A stretch of DNA of 64,000 nucleotides from Marisa cornuarietis (GCA_004794655.1 SMMW01000521.1:4779501-4843500), one strand, 5' to 3'; counted from the stretch's first letter, positions 27,702-36,219 are shown. The notes: generated from the sequence alone by a model not told the origin. Numbers and translations: made by a program.

Positions 27702-27748
<47 letters not shown>

Positions 27749-27862
27749 TGCATGCACAGGTCACTTTGTTATTCCGGATCACAAGTACCGCCATGTTCAA
27801 CACCAATTATGGTGAAGAGCATACTCTCTACGAGTGTGAATATGCGCTATACAAATCTTCAC

Positions 27863-27901
<39 letters not shown>

Positions 27902-30701
27902 TAAAGGATGCAGCAATATCGGTTTTTTAATTCTTGCTTTACCTTTGGAAACTTAGTTATAATGCGGAAGCAAAGAAACCCTGGCGCAAACTAACATCAA
28001 ACAACATCCGTGGTGTGTTGACAAATCTTCTTAACTACAGCGCCCAGTCCTCTTATCCTGGAGTTACCCGTGTTTCCTCGGGGCAAGTCTTACCCTTCCT
28101 TGATAACTACCGCTCCTGGGGTCGCAGTTATAATAAGACCAGAGTAAGTAGCTGAGCTGTGACAACATGGGGGTAACTCGAGGATAAGCGTCCTGTTTCC
28201 CAAGTTACGAAGGGATCTCCAGATCCCACAAATGTTTTACCCCTGGAGCTGTATTTATAAAGCGGTGGCAAAGATGCTCTGGGGTGGGGGGGTGGGGGGG
28301 GAAGAAACATGAAGTGTCCAGGGAGTCTCGGCATCGTACTCTAACTAGCAAAATAATACTTTTTTCTTTGAGTTTCTGATTTTTTTTCCGCCTGAGAAAA
28401 TGACCTGCTCTCGCTTCATAGCTATGTGATTAATGGGACTAGTGGGGTTAATGTTTGCAGTGTGGGGCAGTCGCAAGTAAGCCATCAGCTGGGATAAGCA
28501 TGGCGGGATTCAGAAGATTGTGCATCTCCAGTATCCAGGAAGCCAGTGTTGTGTACTGGTTATAGTCTTGAATATCTTTGTGGGCCCTGGTGGTTTGGGT
28601 TATTGCTGTAAATGTGGCGATGTCTCTGCCTCAAGACAACTTCATCATCAACATCATCTTTTTTATGGAGGGGGGGGGCGCGCACAGCACTGAGCTCCTA
28701 TCGACACTGAGAACGAGCAATGTGAATTAAGTCTTTGTATTTTTATTGCTATTGCAAGAATATCTTTTGTGTGTTCGCATACAGCAGAGGAAAACATTTT
28801 TTCCCGGATGCCAGGGTTTTGGTTTTACATTTTGTTAACTTGTGCATGCACAGACAAAAGATTGCATTTACAGGGTGGAAGACCACGAAAGTCTGAACGG
28901 CAAAGAGATGACAGAAAAAAATATTTAAAAAAAAACAAATAGACCATGAAAGTGTTGGCTCAAGTTTCGTCGTGCGTCTCGAAATCCGTGTGTTTGTGTT
29001 GAGAAACTCGATTCCGTCTGCGAATGCGACCTTTCGTTGAACTCGTTGCTTTGTTACCCAACCGTTGCATCACGACATCGCATGGAAAGTCACGAGCAGT
29101 CACTGAAAACACCCTTCTCCTATTCCTGATCCTCCTTGTGCTCAGCAAGCACCTCCTCCGACCTCCTCCTGACAGATGTTGGGCAACGGTGTTGATATCT
29201 GTTGACCGGCATGACAGGGTCATGGAAGCGGCGAGTGCAGGTAGTTGGCTGACACAACAATCATCATCATCATCATCGTCATCCCTCCCTCCCTCCCTCC
29301 CTTGACGGGTAGTAGTTCAACACCAGATAAGCTAGCCCACCTGCATCGTCGTTGTAGGTGGGGGGAGGGGGGTAGGAGGGGAAAGGAGACTAGAGACAGT
29401 AGTGGGTAGAGTGCTTCACCTCTGTGACGGTCGTTGGCGGTGTCACGATGACTAGCGGCGGGTCGAGATGACTGTCGTTACTGATATTTGGCTGATGTGA
29501 ATAATGCTGTTCTCAGTGTATTTATTTTAAGCGTTGCCTGTCATTGTATTATTGTAGTCTGCACTGGGAGCATTCTATTTCCTGTATCTAAGCGCTAAGA
29601 GCATGCTAAGTCTATGAGCGTGAATATGCGCTATAAAAATCTTCATTATTATTGTTATTATCTGTACCTACTGTTGGTACAAGCGTCATTGTATTTGTTG
29701 TATAATCTTAATGACTGGTGGTGAAAACATCCAATTTCTGTAGAATTGTAATGACTGTTAGTGCAAGTGCCGCTGAATTGTCTGCATATGAATCCGACTT
29801 GGTGCCAATACCACTGAATTGTCTGTATAGTTGTCATGACTATTGGTCCAGGTATGGCTGTATTTTTCTGCATAATTGTAAGAATATTTCTGTCAATCAG
29901 CATCTGATTTATACTAAGGCCGTTCATAAAAAAGGTCAGCAATGTTTTGGTAGTCCCCTTCAAATGCAGCAATAAGGGTGGTCATACACCCTGCAGCACT
30001 GCCACCCATTTCGGGTCCACCCCGCTCTCTGTATCAAGATACCAAAAACAAAAAACAAACAAACAAACAAAACAAAAAATAAAACAAAAATACACACCGC
30101 CCATACGACAGCCGTAGCTGAGAAGTTCCTGCAGCTCAGTCATCTGTTTCTTGAGCTCCAAAGCTGCCTCGTGTAGTGGACAACTGTGTCTGTCTGTCTG
30201 TACTGCAACATCCCATAATAAATAATACATCGAGTGGATCCGTTCATTCCACTCCATTCTATTTTATCTGTTTCCATGTTTAAGTATCTTTTGTACAGGC
30301 ACTACACTTCCTAAATACCCGTGGTTCAGTTTAAAAAGCGATGATAAAACATAAATACCCACACTGAACATGTTTCCTTTCAAAGTCATTTAATTTTAGC
30401 ATTTCACCTTAGCCCCCGCGTTGGGTCGACAGGTACAGGTACACAGCAATGTTATACAGTATATGGTTTGTACTTTTCAGGACAGGTTGAATATCAGGTT
30501 GAGCTGCATAAGTTATGTAAATCTTTCCCATACGAGATATAAGAAGACGGGTTGCTCTACAGACGATGTGATGTATGCAGTGACTTGTATATGGTCATGG
30601 GTTGGTTGGTTGGTTGGTTGGTTGGTTGGTTGGTTGGTTGGTTGGGCAAGTGCTTCCAACTAGCGGCAATTTGAGGTATGATTGGGGGAGGAGTGTAACT
30701 A

Positions 30702-30742
<41 letters not shown>

Positions 30743-33700
30743 CTCTATGATAACCACAACTTTTGCAAGGGAAATATAGGCCATGAAAGATTTTGCAGTC
30801 GATCTTTTTAATTAATTGCTAGCAGCATAAATACCAACCTTTATTTATCTTTTGCACTAATTATTTTGAAGGAGTTACAGCATCGAAGAACTTAGCAAGA
30901 TTCTTGGTCATTCCATGCCTGTATACTATATATATATATATATAAAGTTAAATGCAAAGTTTACCCCATGACCTTTTTCATGTCGTTTGGGGGGTGGGGG
31001 GAGTGAGATGCTAGAGACCTCGTTTTTCTACCTGGCCAGCTTTACGTGAGGGCGGGGACCATCTCCTTTCACTCCCTGCCTTACCTTCCCCAATCTTCTT
31101 AGGAGTCAGGTGTCCATTCCCGCCAGCTGGGTCGACTGGGGAAAAGTGAGCTGCGCCACACGGGTATCGAACTGGTGCGCCTCTCAATTCGAATGCTAAA
31201 GCTTTAACCACCCGACTAGCCACACCCCCATACTATAGAATTATAAGCGCTTACATATTCCTGTTGATGTGACCCTCTTGATACAAGACTACCACCCAGT
31301 CAATGAAAGTTCATATCATCCCTCTCTTTATCATTTATATAAATATATATAACGCGTTATTTATAAATAAGACGATAATATTAGAAGAACATAAGATACT
31401 TTGTCATTCAAAAGCACTGTTGTACTCAACTGATTGACTGAATATTGCAAAGACATGTGCAACTTTAGAAGAAAACAGACGTTGACAAACAAGCTTACTA
31501 GAACCAGTGAACATGCAGACCTACCAGTCCTACGTGAAGAGGTCGATAAAGTGGTGCGCAGTCTGAAGGGAGGAAAGTCATCTGGTGTTGACATTTCCTT
31601 CAGCAGGATGAGGATGAAACAACGAAGGATTTTGCTTCTCTGAGCCAAAGAGCCTCAGCCCAAAATATGGACGCAGTCACTAGTCATAAAAATTTCCAAA
31701 CCACGGAACCAACTACACTCAGAACTACAGAACCAGAAACTTTATCATACACCTAATCAAAGTCATGCTGAAAATAATACAGAACCGAATCAGCACCACT
31801 TCTGAGGGACTCCTAGCAAAAGAAGAGGTTTGCTTCAGGAGCAGATTTTTAACTCTCGCATCCTGATAGAGGCATCTTCAGCACCAGTGGGACCTCTATA
31901 ACAACTTCATAGATTATAAAAGCTTTTGACAGAGTCTGGCACGAGGGGCTACGGCACGTGATATGAAAATTCAACATCAAAGACGGTCTCGTTTAAGCCA
32001 CTGAAGCCTTGTATAAGAGCTCACCGAGCGCAGTACATGATAACCAAGGTGCCCCGTATCGCCTGTGCTCTTCAAAAACGTTTTTGGAGAAAAACATGCG
32101 TAAAACCCTCGACGACCATTACACTTCCCACTGGTGGGAGGCTGCTTAGCCACCTACTCTTGTGCAGACGACATCTATCTGATAGCAGTCACTGGGAGAG
32201 AACTGCAAGACCATAGCAACAGACTGACAAATACTGCAACCCCATATGAAAATAGAAACCACCACAAAAGTAAAATGGTCAAACGCAACGGCAAAACAGA
32301 TGTTTTTATTAACGGAGTACGGTTCGAAGAGATAAGCGACTGCAAGTACTTGGCAGCCATCCTTTACCACGACCGCTGCAACAGCACAGAGTCAGATACA
32401 GCCACAACCTCAGATGCAATCAGTCCCTCGTAATACCGATACTGCTTCATACGGACCCTCGCTGATACGGAGAGGAGGATCCAGACATTCGACAGCAAGT
32501 ATCTCAGGAGGTTCCTCCGGATCTCGTACAGGGAACACAAGACCAATGACTTTGTACGAGGCATGGTCGCCACACTCATATATATATATATAAATATAGT
32601 AAAATCTTTCTCTTTCGGGAAATATGCCGAGACGAGATCTGAACCCCATACTTTACGTTCACAGCAGTAGTGACATGCTAGTCGTTTTCCGCTGCGCTAC
32701 CAAGCGCTCCAGAAATTGTTCTGTTTGGATTGCTTGATTTATTTACTGGTTTATGCTAAAATTATGTTACTTGCCCTGGGTGCAGACTGACTCTGTGACC
32801 GAGGGCTTGCCTCCCCTTTTCTATACATGAAAGCGCCGACAAAGTTTCTGACAGTTATGGACACTTGAATATACGACAGCTGTAAATGCTCTAGGAATTT
32901 AAAATTTTTTTATACACGTTCGACCCCGCGTGGCCTTTTCTTCCAGTGACACCATACCGCACAAATATATCTGCGGTTGGCATTTTTCCAGCCCTCACAC
33001 CTACTTCCAAAAAATGTCCCAGTAAATCCCCTGGTAACATAATGCGATTTGAAAATTTCGATCATTTTGCCACATCCCCACCAGCGACTCTGCCAACATG
33101 CCTTGTGGGATGTTCTGTTCTATGACATACTGCGTGTAGGTATATACATAGTTGTTCTAGTGTCCTCAACCTGGCTAAGTGAAACAATCAGACATAGGCC
33201 TGTCGTGTCTGGGGTTTTCCATTTTATGTAGAAGTGAGACATAAAGTCTCCCAAGTCCTGCCCCACTTTCCACGATGACTAGTTAAAAAAAAATACAATT
33301 CCGAATCAGCCATTTTTTTCTTTTTTCGCAAAAGGGATGCGTTGCTGATACTAGTTCACACTGGTCAATATTTGAGTGCTTTAGAGAATGGAGAGATTAT
33401 CCTCCTATAGAGGTGGGGAAGCGGATGGCCGAGTGGTTAGAGCGCTAGCTTCCGAACCGAAAGCGCGCTGGTTCAATTCCCGACAAGCGCAGCATACTTC
33501 CCCGACAGAGAGGAGATTGGCACCACCCTCATGTAAAAGCTGGCCCCTAGAAAAGTGAAGTCTGTAACACCCCACCCACCTACGATCGTGAAAAGGTTAT
33601 GGGATGACCTTTACCTTTTTTTACCTATAGAGTTTACAGAGACTAATTGGATATAAAGCTTACAACAGTCAGCTGGACACACACACACACACACAATCTT

Positions 33701-34392
33701 ATTTACACCCAAACAACTCTCATCAGCCAGTCAATCTACTTAAGAAAAACAGCACATAAACAAAATCAAACCATGAAATGACACTTACCCAAACAGTTGT
33801 GACAAGTTCGCATGTAGTGGGAGAGGTCTTGCAGGTCGGGTGTCTGTTGGCAGAGGAAGGAGTCACGCAATGCCACGCTGCTGTTGTGTGCGGCACCGCT
33901 GAGGATTTTTCTGGAGCCTGAAGCATCTTTGCCATCCGAGGCCTTTTTGAAAAGCCCTCGTTTACTGTTGAACTTCTCGTCTTCATCGCTTAACTCGTCC
34001 ATTTGCGCGCCTTCGTCTTCGTCGTCGTCAGAGTCTTTGAGGTCACTGGCTGCCGTCACCTCATCTTTGTCGTCAGGTTGTTTCTCTTCTTCTCCCCTTG
34101 AGTTATCTTTATCGTTGGCCAGGTCTTTGTCGCCATGGTTACCATCTGTGCTATCCTTGTCACCTCCATCTTGACCAGCTGCCTTTTCTATAACCACATT
34201 GTTGTTTATCTCCTCGTCGTCGTCAGACCCGAAGAGAAAAGAAAGGGGAGATAATGTGAAGCCGAATATTCCGCCTTCGTCAGTTTTGTTATCGCTGAGC
34301 GCAGGAGCATCACTACCTCCGCGGCAGGGCTGGAGACACAGAACTGCCAGTACCACCAGCGAAAACAGTCCCAACCTCCTTCTGCTGCCCAT
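9860..34392 (-). CDS. Gene 1: secreted TSP1-repeat and chitin-binding (peritrophin-A) protein, 18 exons, 1133 aa
   Basis: Seen: an ATG at 34392 in a good context (ACACCATGG) opens a signal peptide, followed by an acidic Asp/Glu/Ser/Lys region (about residues 60-160). Two short Cys-containing exons follow (202-278), then ten TSP1 modules (279-852), two chitin-binding domains (853 to about 970), an acidic linker (975-1043) and a third chitin-binding domain before TGA at 9860. Most TSP1 modules show W-x-x-W and C-x-x-S/T-C-x-x-G. Every module exon is phase 1-1 and all junctions have GT/AG; the 18 exons total 3402 nt. Known: TSP1 repeats act in extracellular adhesion, and CBM_14/peritrophin-A domains bind chitin. 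Inference: an extracellular matrix, cuticle, shell-matrix or chitin-associated protein. The acidic N-terminus would suit mineral or cation contact. I cannot name an orthologue. An AATAAA lies 151 nt past the stop. The least certain parts are the exon 2 edges and the 15-nt exon 14. Confidence 0.85.
11049..11255 (-). CDS. Gene 1 exon 17: charged linker
   Basis: Residues 975-1043. Charged sequence with DNYFDIEDKDAEEKYKELL and a basic end, and no Cys. It joins chitin-binding domains 2 and 3. Acceptor GACACAG, donor GTAAGT, phase 2 on both sides. Confidence 0.8.
11277..11400. repeat. Dispersed repeat R1, copy 2
   Basis: CTTATGACTAAACC, CCTTTTGTACAGACGACTAG and ACAACAGTCTCAC match the copy at 3045-3200. 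It lies in the gene 1 intron upstream of exon 17. Confidence 0.5.
11430..11530. repeat. Short tandem duplication
   Basis: AGAACGAGGCTGGTTACGAA and the bases after it (A-C/T-AG-TTCCGGTTTA) occur twice, about 58 bp apart. Confidence 0.75.
11640..11750. repeat. Dispersed repeat R1, copy 3
   Basis: CCTTATGACTAAAGCCC, AACAGTCCTGATGCGTTATG and TTGATGCTCACAGCCA match the second half of the copy at 3045-3200. Confidence 0.5.
13084..13361 (-). CDS. Gene 1 exon 16: end of chitin-binding domain 1 and all of domain 2
   Basis: Residues 883-974. Begins with MEILSCAQGHEYNAFIGRC, completing domain 1. A full second peritrophin-A domain follows (CVNSC, CSGYFDC, CWTDQEFNAHSGLC). Acceptor AACAG, phase 0; donor GTGAGC gives phase 2, which the next exon matches. 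An earlier GTAAAT would break the frame. A (GT)n tract lies about 75 nt upstream of the acceptor. Confidence 0.85.
13437..13505. repeat. (CA)n in gene 1, (GT)n on the coding strand
   Basis: About 34 units; it ends about 75 nt upstream of the exon 16 acceptor. Confidence 0.97.
13880..14880. repeat. Purine-rich imperfect repeat tract in a gene 1 intron
   Basis: About 1 kb in which the plus strand is dominated by A and G, with recurring GAAGTAGAGAAGTAAAGAGG-like units of irregular spacing. No open frame of interest. It lies in the intron between exons 15 and 16. Confidence 0.7.
14930..15018 (-). CDS. Gene 1 exon 15: first half of chitin-binding domain 1
   Basis: Residues 853-882. CVRSCRGVPRGTYPSC, then CSNYVTC, matching the N-terminal half of a peritrophin-A domain (C, G-x-Y, C, Y-x-x-C). 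Acceptor TTTGCAG, donor GTGAGA; phase 1 in, phase 0 out. The rest of the domain is in the next exon. Confidence 0.8.
15135..15225. repeat. (GAT)n microsatellite in gene 1
   Basis: About 30 perfect units, in the intron before exon 15. Confidence 0.97.
15829..15872. repeat. (CA)n microsatellite in gene 1
   Basis: About 22 units, in the intron after exon 14. Confidence 0.95.
16096..16272 (-). CDS. Gene 1 exon 14: divergent TSP1 module 10
   Basis: Residues 794-852. WGSWEAWCPCDCRKG, then SRSRRRSC, CGFKESRQDEAC and RRDCPG. The Trp ladder and arginine strands are kept, but the CSVTCG core is replaced by CPCDC, so the usual disulfides and O-fucose site are changed. The acceptor GGACAG is preceded directly by (GT)41 instead of a pyrimidine tract. 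Donor GTAAGT, 177 nt, phase 1-1. Confidence 0.82.
16278..16359. repeat. (CA)n abutting the exon 14 acceptor
   Basis: About 41 units; (GT)n on the coding strand, ending only five bases before exon 14 begins, in place of the pyrimidine tract. Confidence 0.97.
16942..16956 (-). CDS. Gene 1 candidate 15-nt microexon 13
   Basis: Fifteen bases (ending EPCG) between a good acceptor (TTAATCTGTCTGCAG) and a consensus donor (GTAAGT), phase 1-1, so inclusion or skipping keeps the frame. It would supply the Cys-containing end of module 9, which otherwise lacks the CPSCG tail seen in other type B modules. This is a prediction from splice signals only. Confidence 0.45.
18166..18318 (-). CDS. Gene 1 exon 12: TSP1 module 9 (type B)
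   Basis: Residues 738-788. WGQWGPWGACSVSCGPG, WRQCDSPPANEC, CPGPNMDVQPC. Acceptor AACAG before 18318 and donor GTAAGT after 18166; 153 nt, phase 1-1. An alternative AG 6 nt further in would also keep the frame. Confidence 0.85.
18747..18911 (-). CDS. Gene 1 exon 11: TSP1 module 8 (type A)
   Basis: Residues 683-737. WGSWSPWSTCLVPCGDG, SRRCFSSFSGEC and CGPYPS. Pro replaces the O-fucosylated Thr found in its duplicate, exon 7. Acceptor CACTAG, donor GTGAGT, 165 nt. Confidence 0.9.
19928..20101 (-). CDS. Gene 1 exon 10: TSP1 module 7 (type B)
   Basis: Residues 625-682. DGSWGAWQQWSSCSVNCGRG, then an arginine-rich strand, CDSPSPNMC and CPSCG. Asn replaces the Ser/Thr of the O-fucosylation motif found in its duplicate, exon 6. 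Acceptor GTCCAG, donor GTAATT, 174 nt, phase 1-1. Confidence 0.88.
20365..20804 (-). mobile_element. Deleted mariner-like element (440 bp)
   Basis: Ends are 28-bp inverted repeats with one mismatch, beginning CGAGGTGTGGCAG, flanked on both sides by the TA target duplication of Tc1/mariner elements. The minus strand holds transposase remnants: HHDNAPRHTA (the second catalytic Asp region) and later FSKLKNVLKGCHFGT. Much of the gene is missing and stops interrupt it, so it cannot make transposase. It lies in the intron between exons 9 and 10 of gene 1. Confidence 0.85.
21230..21350 (-). mobile_element. Degenerate SINE, also in the duplicated segment
   Basis: The minus strand has AGCCAAGTGGTTACAACC and AACCCAGCTGTCGAGAA. 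The matching relic at 25270-25375 in duplication copy 2 shows that this insertion came before the duplication. Confidence 0.5.
21540..22020. repeat. Minisatellite, about 43-bp unit
   Basis: About 10 imperfect copies of a unit containing ATTAGCGGTAAGCTATCG and GGCATGTTATCAC, in the intron between exons 9 and 10 of gene 1. Only one unit is found at the matching place in duplication copy 2 (about 25610-25635). Confidence 0.85.
22193..22354 (-). CDS. Gene 1 exon 9: TSP1 module 6 (type A)
   Basis: Residues 571-624. WSTWGSWSACSVTCGDG, ERRRSC, CQGSGIERRLQMC and CGPYPS. Acceptor CACTAG, donor GTAAGT, 162 nt, phase 1-1. A roughly 43-bp minisatellite sits in the following intron. Confidence 0.9.
23298..23498 (-). 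CDS. Gene 1 exon 8: TSP1 module 5 (type B, extended)
   Basis: Residues 504-570. Type B module: SNWGSWQQWDSCSVTCGSG, CNSPPPNVC, CPGARMEQRAC. It has a Pro-rich tail (MPPSPPGPDCG), making it the longest TSP1 exon here (201 nt). Acceptor CTGCAG after 23499 is intact; donor GTAACA is weaker than in the other B exons. Confidence 0.87.
24176..24340 (-). CDS. Gene 1 exon 7: TSP1 module 4 (type A)
   Basis: Residues 449-503. Type A module with WSPWSPWSTCLVTCGDG, SRRCFSPFS and CGPYPS. Acceptor CACTAG, donor GTGAGT, 165 nt. Nearly the same as exon 11 at the DNA level, including several hundred bases of neighbouring intron. Confidence 0.9.
25024..25197 (-). CDS. Gene 1 exon 6: TSP1 module 3 (type B)
   Basis: Residues 391-448. 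Type B module: DGSWGAWQRWSSCSVSCGRG, then arginine-rich strands, CDSPSPNMC and a CPSCG end. The O-fucosylation Ser is present. Acceptor TTCCAG, donor GTAAAT, 174 nt, phase 1-1. Closely related to exon 10 by tandem duplication. Confidence 0.9.
25270..25375 (-). mobile_element. Degenerate SINE, duplicate of 21230-21350
   Basis: GATACCCATTTCCGACACC and TGCTGTAACCATCCATG align with copy 1. Too decayed to identify without that partner. Confidence 0.45.
25793..25798 (-). terminator. Candidate poly(A) signal after the possible alternative last exon
   Basis: AATAAA on the minus strand, 102 nt past the TGA at 25900. It would serve a short isoform of gene 1. In AT-rich intron DNA such a hexamer also occurs by chance. 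Confidence 0.3.
25900..25988 (-). pseudogene. Degenerate type B TSP1 exon or alternative last exon of gene 1
   Basis: After the acceptor TTTACAG at 25989 the sequence reads in phase 1 as the start of a type B TSP1 module (DGSWGQW). It then loses all TSP1 similarity, stays open for about 20 more codons and stops at TGA (25902-25900). AATAAA follows at 25798-25793. If spliced from exon 5 it would end the protein after about 419 residues with no chitin-binding domains. It may equally be a decayed module that is skipped. It is left out of the main gene model. Confidence 0.4.
26030..26480. repeat. Minisatellite, about 41-45-bp unit
   Basis: About 10 copies of a unit containing ATAAATGTATGGTAATGACC and AGACAAATGCGTGGT, in the intron after gene 1 exon 5, just upstream (in transcription) of the possible alternative last exon. 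The long open frames across it arise from the repeat. Confidence 0.88.
26734..26898 (-). CDS. Gene 1 exon 5: TSP1 module 2 (type A)
   Basis: Residues 336-390. Type A module: W-x-x-W-x-x-W with CAVTCGRG, then ERRRSC and a CGPNPS end. Type A exons share acceptor CACTAG and a donor that splits the Ser codon of PS (A|GT GAG). 165 nt, phase 1-1. Confidence 0.88.
27185..27355 (-). CDS. Gene 1 exon 4: TSP1 module 1
   Basis: Residues 279-335. Shows WSEWCEWGACSVTCGEG followed by R-x-R-x-R and a conserved Cys pattern. It has the consensus O-fucosylation site (C-S-V-T-C-x-x-G). Acceptor GACAG and donor GTGAGT are clear; 171 nt, phase 1-1. A broken inverted copy of this exon and its intron edges lies at 2049-2243. 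Confidence 0.9.
27556..27681 (-). CDS. Gene 1 exon 3: Cys-rich helical segment
   Basis: Encodes residues 237-278: a CREDGRCC start, a helical stretch (ALLRAVQEMTQITQQMY) and a CSSCPS end. It is 126 nt, phase 1-1, with acceptor TGTGCAG and donor GTAGGT. A (GT)n tract lies 22 nt upstream of the acceptor on the coding strand. I recognise no domain; the paired Cys flanking a helix suggests a small disulfide-linked or oligomerising unit. Confidence 0.65.
27703..27745. repeat. (CA)n just upstream of gene 1 exon 3
   Basis: About 21 units; (GT)n on the coding strand, 22 nt from the acceptor. Confidence 0.96.
27790..27902 (+). repeat. Retroelement 3' tail ending in (ATT)n
   Basis: GAATATGCGCTATACAAATC, then CTTCACTATTATTATT. 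The same tail, GAATATGCGCTATAAAAATC, is at 29621-29660 and, reversed, at 10280-10345. Confidence 0.55.
28040..28260. repeat. Inverted-repeat relic of a dispersed element
   Basis: CTTATCCTGGAGTTACCC near 28055 pairs with the complement of GGGTAACTCGAGGATAAG near 28172. The stretch GGGCAAGTCTTACCCTTCC to GGTCGCAGTTATAAT also resembles 30645-30705, which runs into an (AAT)n array. Probably the 3' part of a retroelement. Confidence 0.4.
30098..30202 (-). CDS. Gene 1 exon 2: Cys plus helical segment
   Basis: Encodes residues 202-236, including CPLHEAALELKKQMTELQEL, which reads as a short amphipathic or coiled-coil helix, then a Cys. The phase 1 acceptor TTGCAG fits, but a CAGACAGACA run offers alternatives a few bases away. 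The donor GTGTGT is weak. The exon is 105 nt, phase 1-1, and is needed to link exon 1 with exon 3. Confidence 0.6.
30600..30644. repeat. (GGTT)n microsatellite
   Basis: About 11 units in gene 1 intron 1, followed 60 bp later by (AAT)n (30704-30741). Confidence 0.95.
31012..31230 (-). mobile_element. tRNA-derived SINE, diverged head
   Basis: The minus strand has a tRNA-like head (GTCGGGTGGTTAAAGC, GTTCGATACCC) and the same core (AGTCGACCCAGCTGGCGGG) as family 1. Confidence 0.72.
31480..32580 (+). mobile_element. Decayed copy of the same non-LTR retrotransposon
   Basis: Starts upstream of RT (LREEVDKVVRSLKGGKSSGVD) and runs through broken RT pieces (LIAVTGRELQDHSNRLTNT, DCKYLAAIL) to RRFLRISYREHKTNDFV. 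There it stops at an (AT)n run. Many frameshifts. It lies in the intron between exons 1 and 2 of gene 1. Confidence 0.75.
33413..33630 (+). mobile_element. tRNA-derived SINE (family 1), core partly deleted
   Basis: Same tRNA-like head, CACCACCCTCATGTAAAAGC stretch and CCTTTACCTTTTTTACC tail as 5427-5700, but lacking the ACCCAGCTGACGGG core. Located upstream of gene 1 exon 2, within intron 1. Confidence 0.8.
33789..34392 (-). CDS. Gene 1 exon 1: signal peptide and acidic region
   Basis: Encodes residues 1-201. Basic residues precede a hydrophobic core (LFSLVVLAVLCL, residues 9-20) and a likely cleavage near residue 25. Then comes low-complexity sequence rich in D, E, K, S and N, including runs such as SDDDEDEG, and a more ordinary end with Cys residues (FLCQQ, RTCHNCLG). 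Donor GTAAGT at 33788; the exon ends in phase 1. Confidence 0.85.
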
Positions 34393-34538
34393 GGTGTCTG
34401 CTCGACCTCACTCTCCTGTCTCGCTTAAGCACCCCCGTCTGTACCCGACACTCTGAACTACAAGCAGCACCCGCCGCTCTTCATTTGCCGCGGAACTGGA
34501 CGAACTGTGACTGGTGTTTGTCAACACCTCGATCAGCA

Positions 34539-34548
34539 GTTATATGGA
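34539..34548 (-). promoter_or_regulatory. Possible TATA-like box of gene 1
   Basis: The minus strand reads CCATATAACT about 150 bp upstream of the exon 1 ATG. No other core promoter element is evident, and the transcription start cannot be placed from sequence alone. Confidence 0.18.
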
Positions 34549-34843
34549 GACAGTTCAACAAGCAGACATGCCCGCCAGAGAGATTTCAATGGTCGTTGTG
34601 GCTGTCGTCCACAGATGACAGACTATGCGGCGTTTGTCGCCACCCACTTGTTTTAGTGGGCGGCACATGCGTGCGCTGAGAAGTTGCCAACAACCTCGAT
34701 CTCCTGTCTGCAATAGGGGGGATAGGGGGTGGCGGGGGACATAACAGGATTGTGTCACGTAATACTAAAGTGCATAATGATACTTACTGCAGGCAGACAG
34801 ACGCATTCAAGCACACGCACTAACACTCATGCACTCATATACA

Positions 34844-34847
<4 letters not shown>

Positions 34848-34888
<41 letters not shown>

Positions 34889-35044
34889 ATATACACTCAT
34901 GTGCACACATACACTGAAACACATACACATAGACACGTATGCAAACACACAAAGTCATACAAAACATTTACTCATACGCATACACACATTGACTGGTGTG
35001 CATACACACACTCATACGCACACACACGCACCCACGATCTCTCG

Positions 35045-35122
<78 letters not shown>

Positions 35123-35423
35123 GTTTACCCAGGGTCGACGATTGCGCGTGTATCATTGTTGATTATGATTGTTAACAATTACAGAATAGAAGTTGGGGGA
35201 CGACTACTCTTTTCCTGCCTCCCTTCCAGCTTCTTCAGGCGTGAGAGATTATCAGATGTCAACAGCGATAAAGACATTTCCTCAAACTGGCTTCAAACTG
35301 CAATCATACTATCGTCAAACTCGGATCAAACCGTTATCGCACTGTCGTCAGAGCTTTCATCACTGGATCAAGGTACCTCTGGTCTTTCTTATCAAGGTGT
35401 TATCAAAGGTGAGTTCTATGAGG

Positions 35424-35460
<37 letters not shown>
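34848..35460. repeat. Cluster of (CT)n, (CA)n, (GT)n and (GA)n
   Basis: (CA)n at 34858-34886 and 35059-35120, then (GT)n and (GA)n at 35427-35482, with CA-rich sequence between. All the open frames here are repeat artefacts. Confidence 0.9.
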
Positions 35461-35482
<22 letters not shown>

Positions 35483-36217
35483 GGAGGTAGGGTGTGTTTA
35501 ATACAGTCATATCGCGAACAGGCAAAGGCAGCAACCACTCACCACGGGCCGTAACTTTACCTGGAAATAAAGTCTGTCGCATTCTGACCATTTGTTGTCA
35601 AACATGTCGTGCTCTTATTATTTGCCACTAAATATATTTCTTAAAAGTTCCTTCGTTTTTGTTTCTTGCCTTCTAGTTAACAATATTTGAAAATTGTTTG
35701 AAGACAAGCTTTTCAATAAAAAGAAAAACAATAAAAACACTAACCATCCCCATCCATTTCTTCTTTTACTTTCCTCAGTAAACATTCTTTAATAGCATCG
35801 CTTTTTGAAGAAAAAGAAGACGATGAACTGAAAACGAATATTAATAAAATAATGGTATTAATCATAAGAACACAAAATAAATTATATGATTGAAGCTAGT
35901 GGTTAGAGCTCTCCTTGCTTAAAGTTCAAAGATCTTCAAAAAAAAATTATTCCTCTAAACAAAATAAAGAAGCATTTTAAGAACGATACGTCTAACTTTA
36001 GAAAATAACTTGGCTGGAAGTGTTAAACCTCGTGGCAAGGTGGTTCGGCTTCAGAGAACTCACAAAAACCTGTATGCATGGATGTATAAAGCCTCCTTTT
36101 AAAGGGAGTTAAATCGTGAAAGTGCAAGAGTTGTGACCCGTGACTGGCGCTGTAATCATATAGTGCAATTGAGGAAATGTATACCTCCGCGGGAAGCCGT
36201 GTGTAAAGGTAGGACGA

Positions 36218-36219
<2 letters not shown>

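Noticed and set aside
34829..35554. A 241-codon frame with Thr-His runs
   Set aside because: Made of (CA)n, (CT)n and (GT)n tracts; no conserved sequence outside them.
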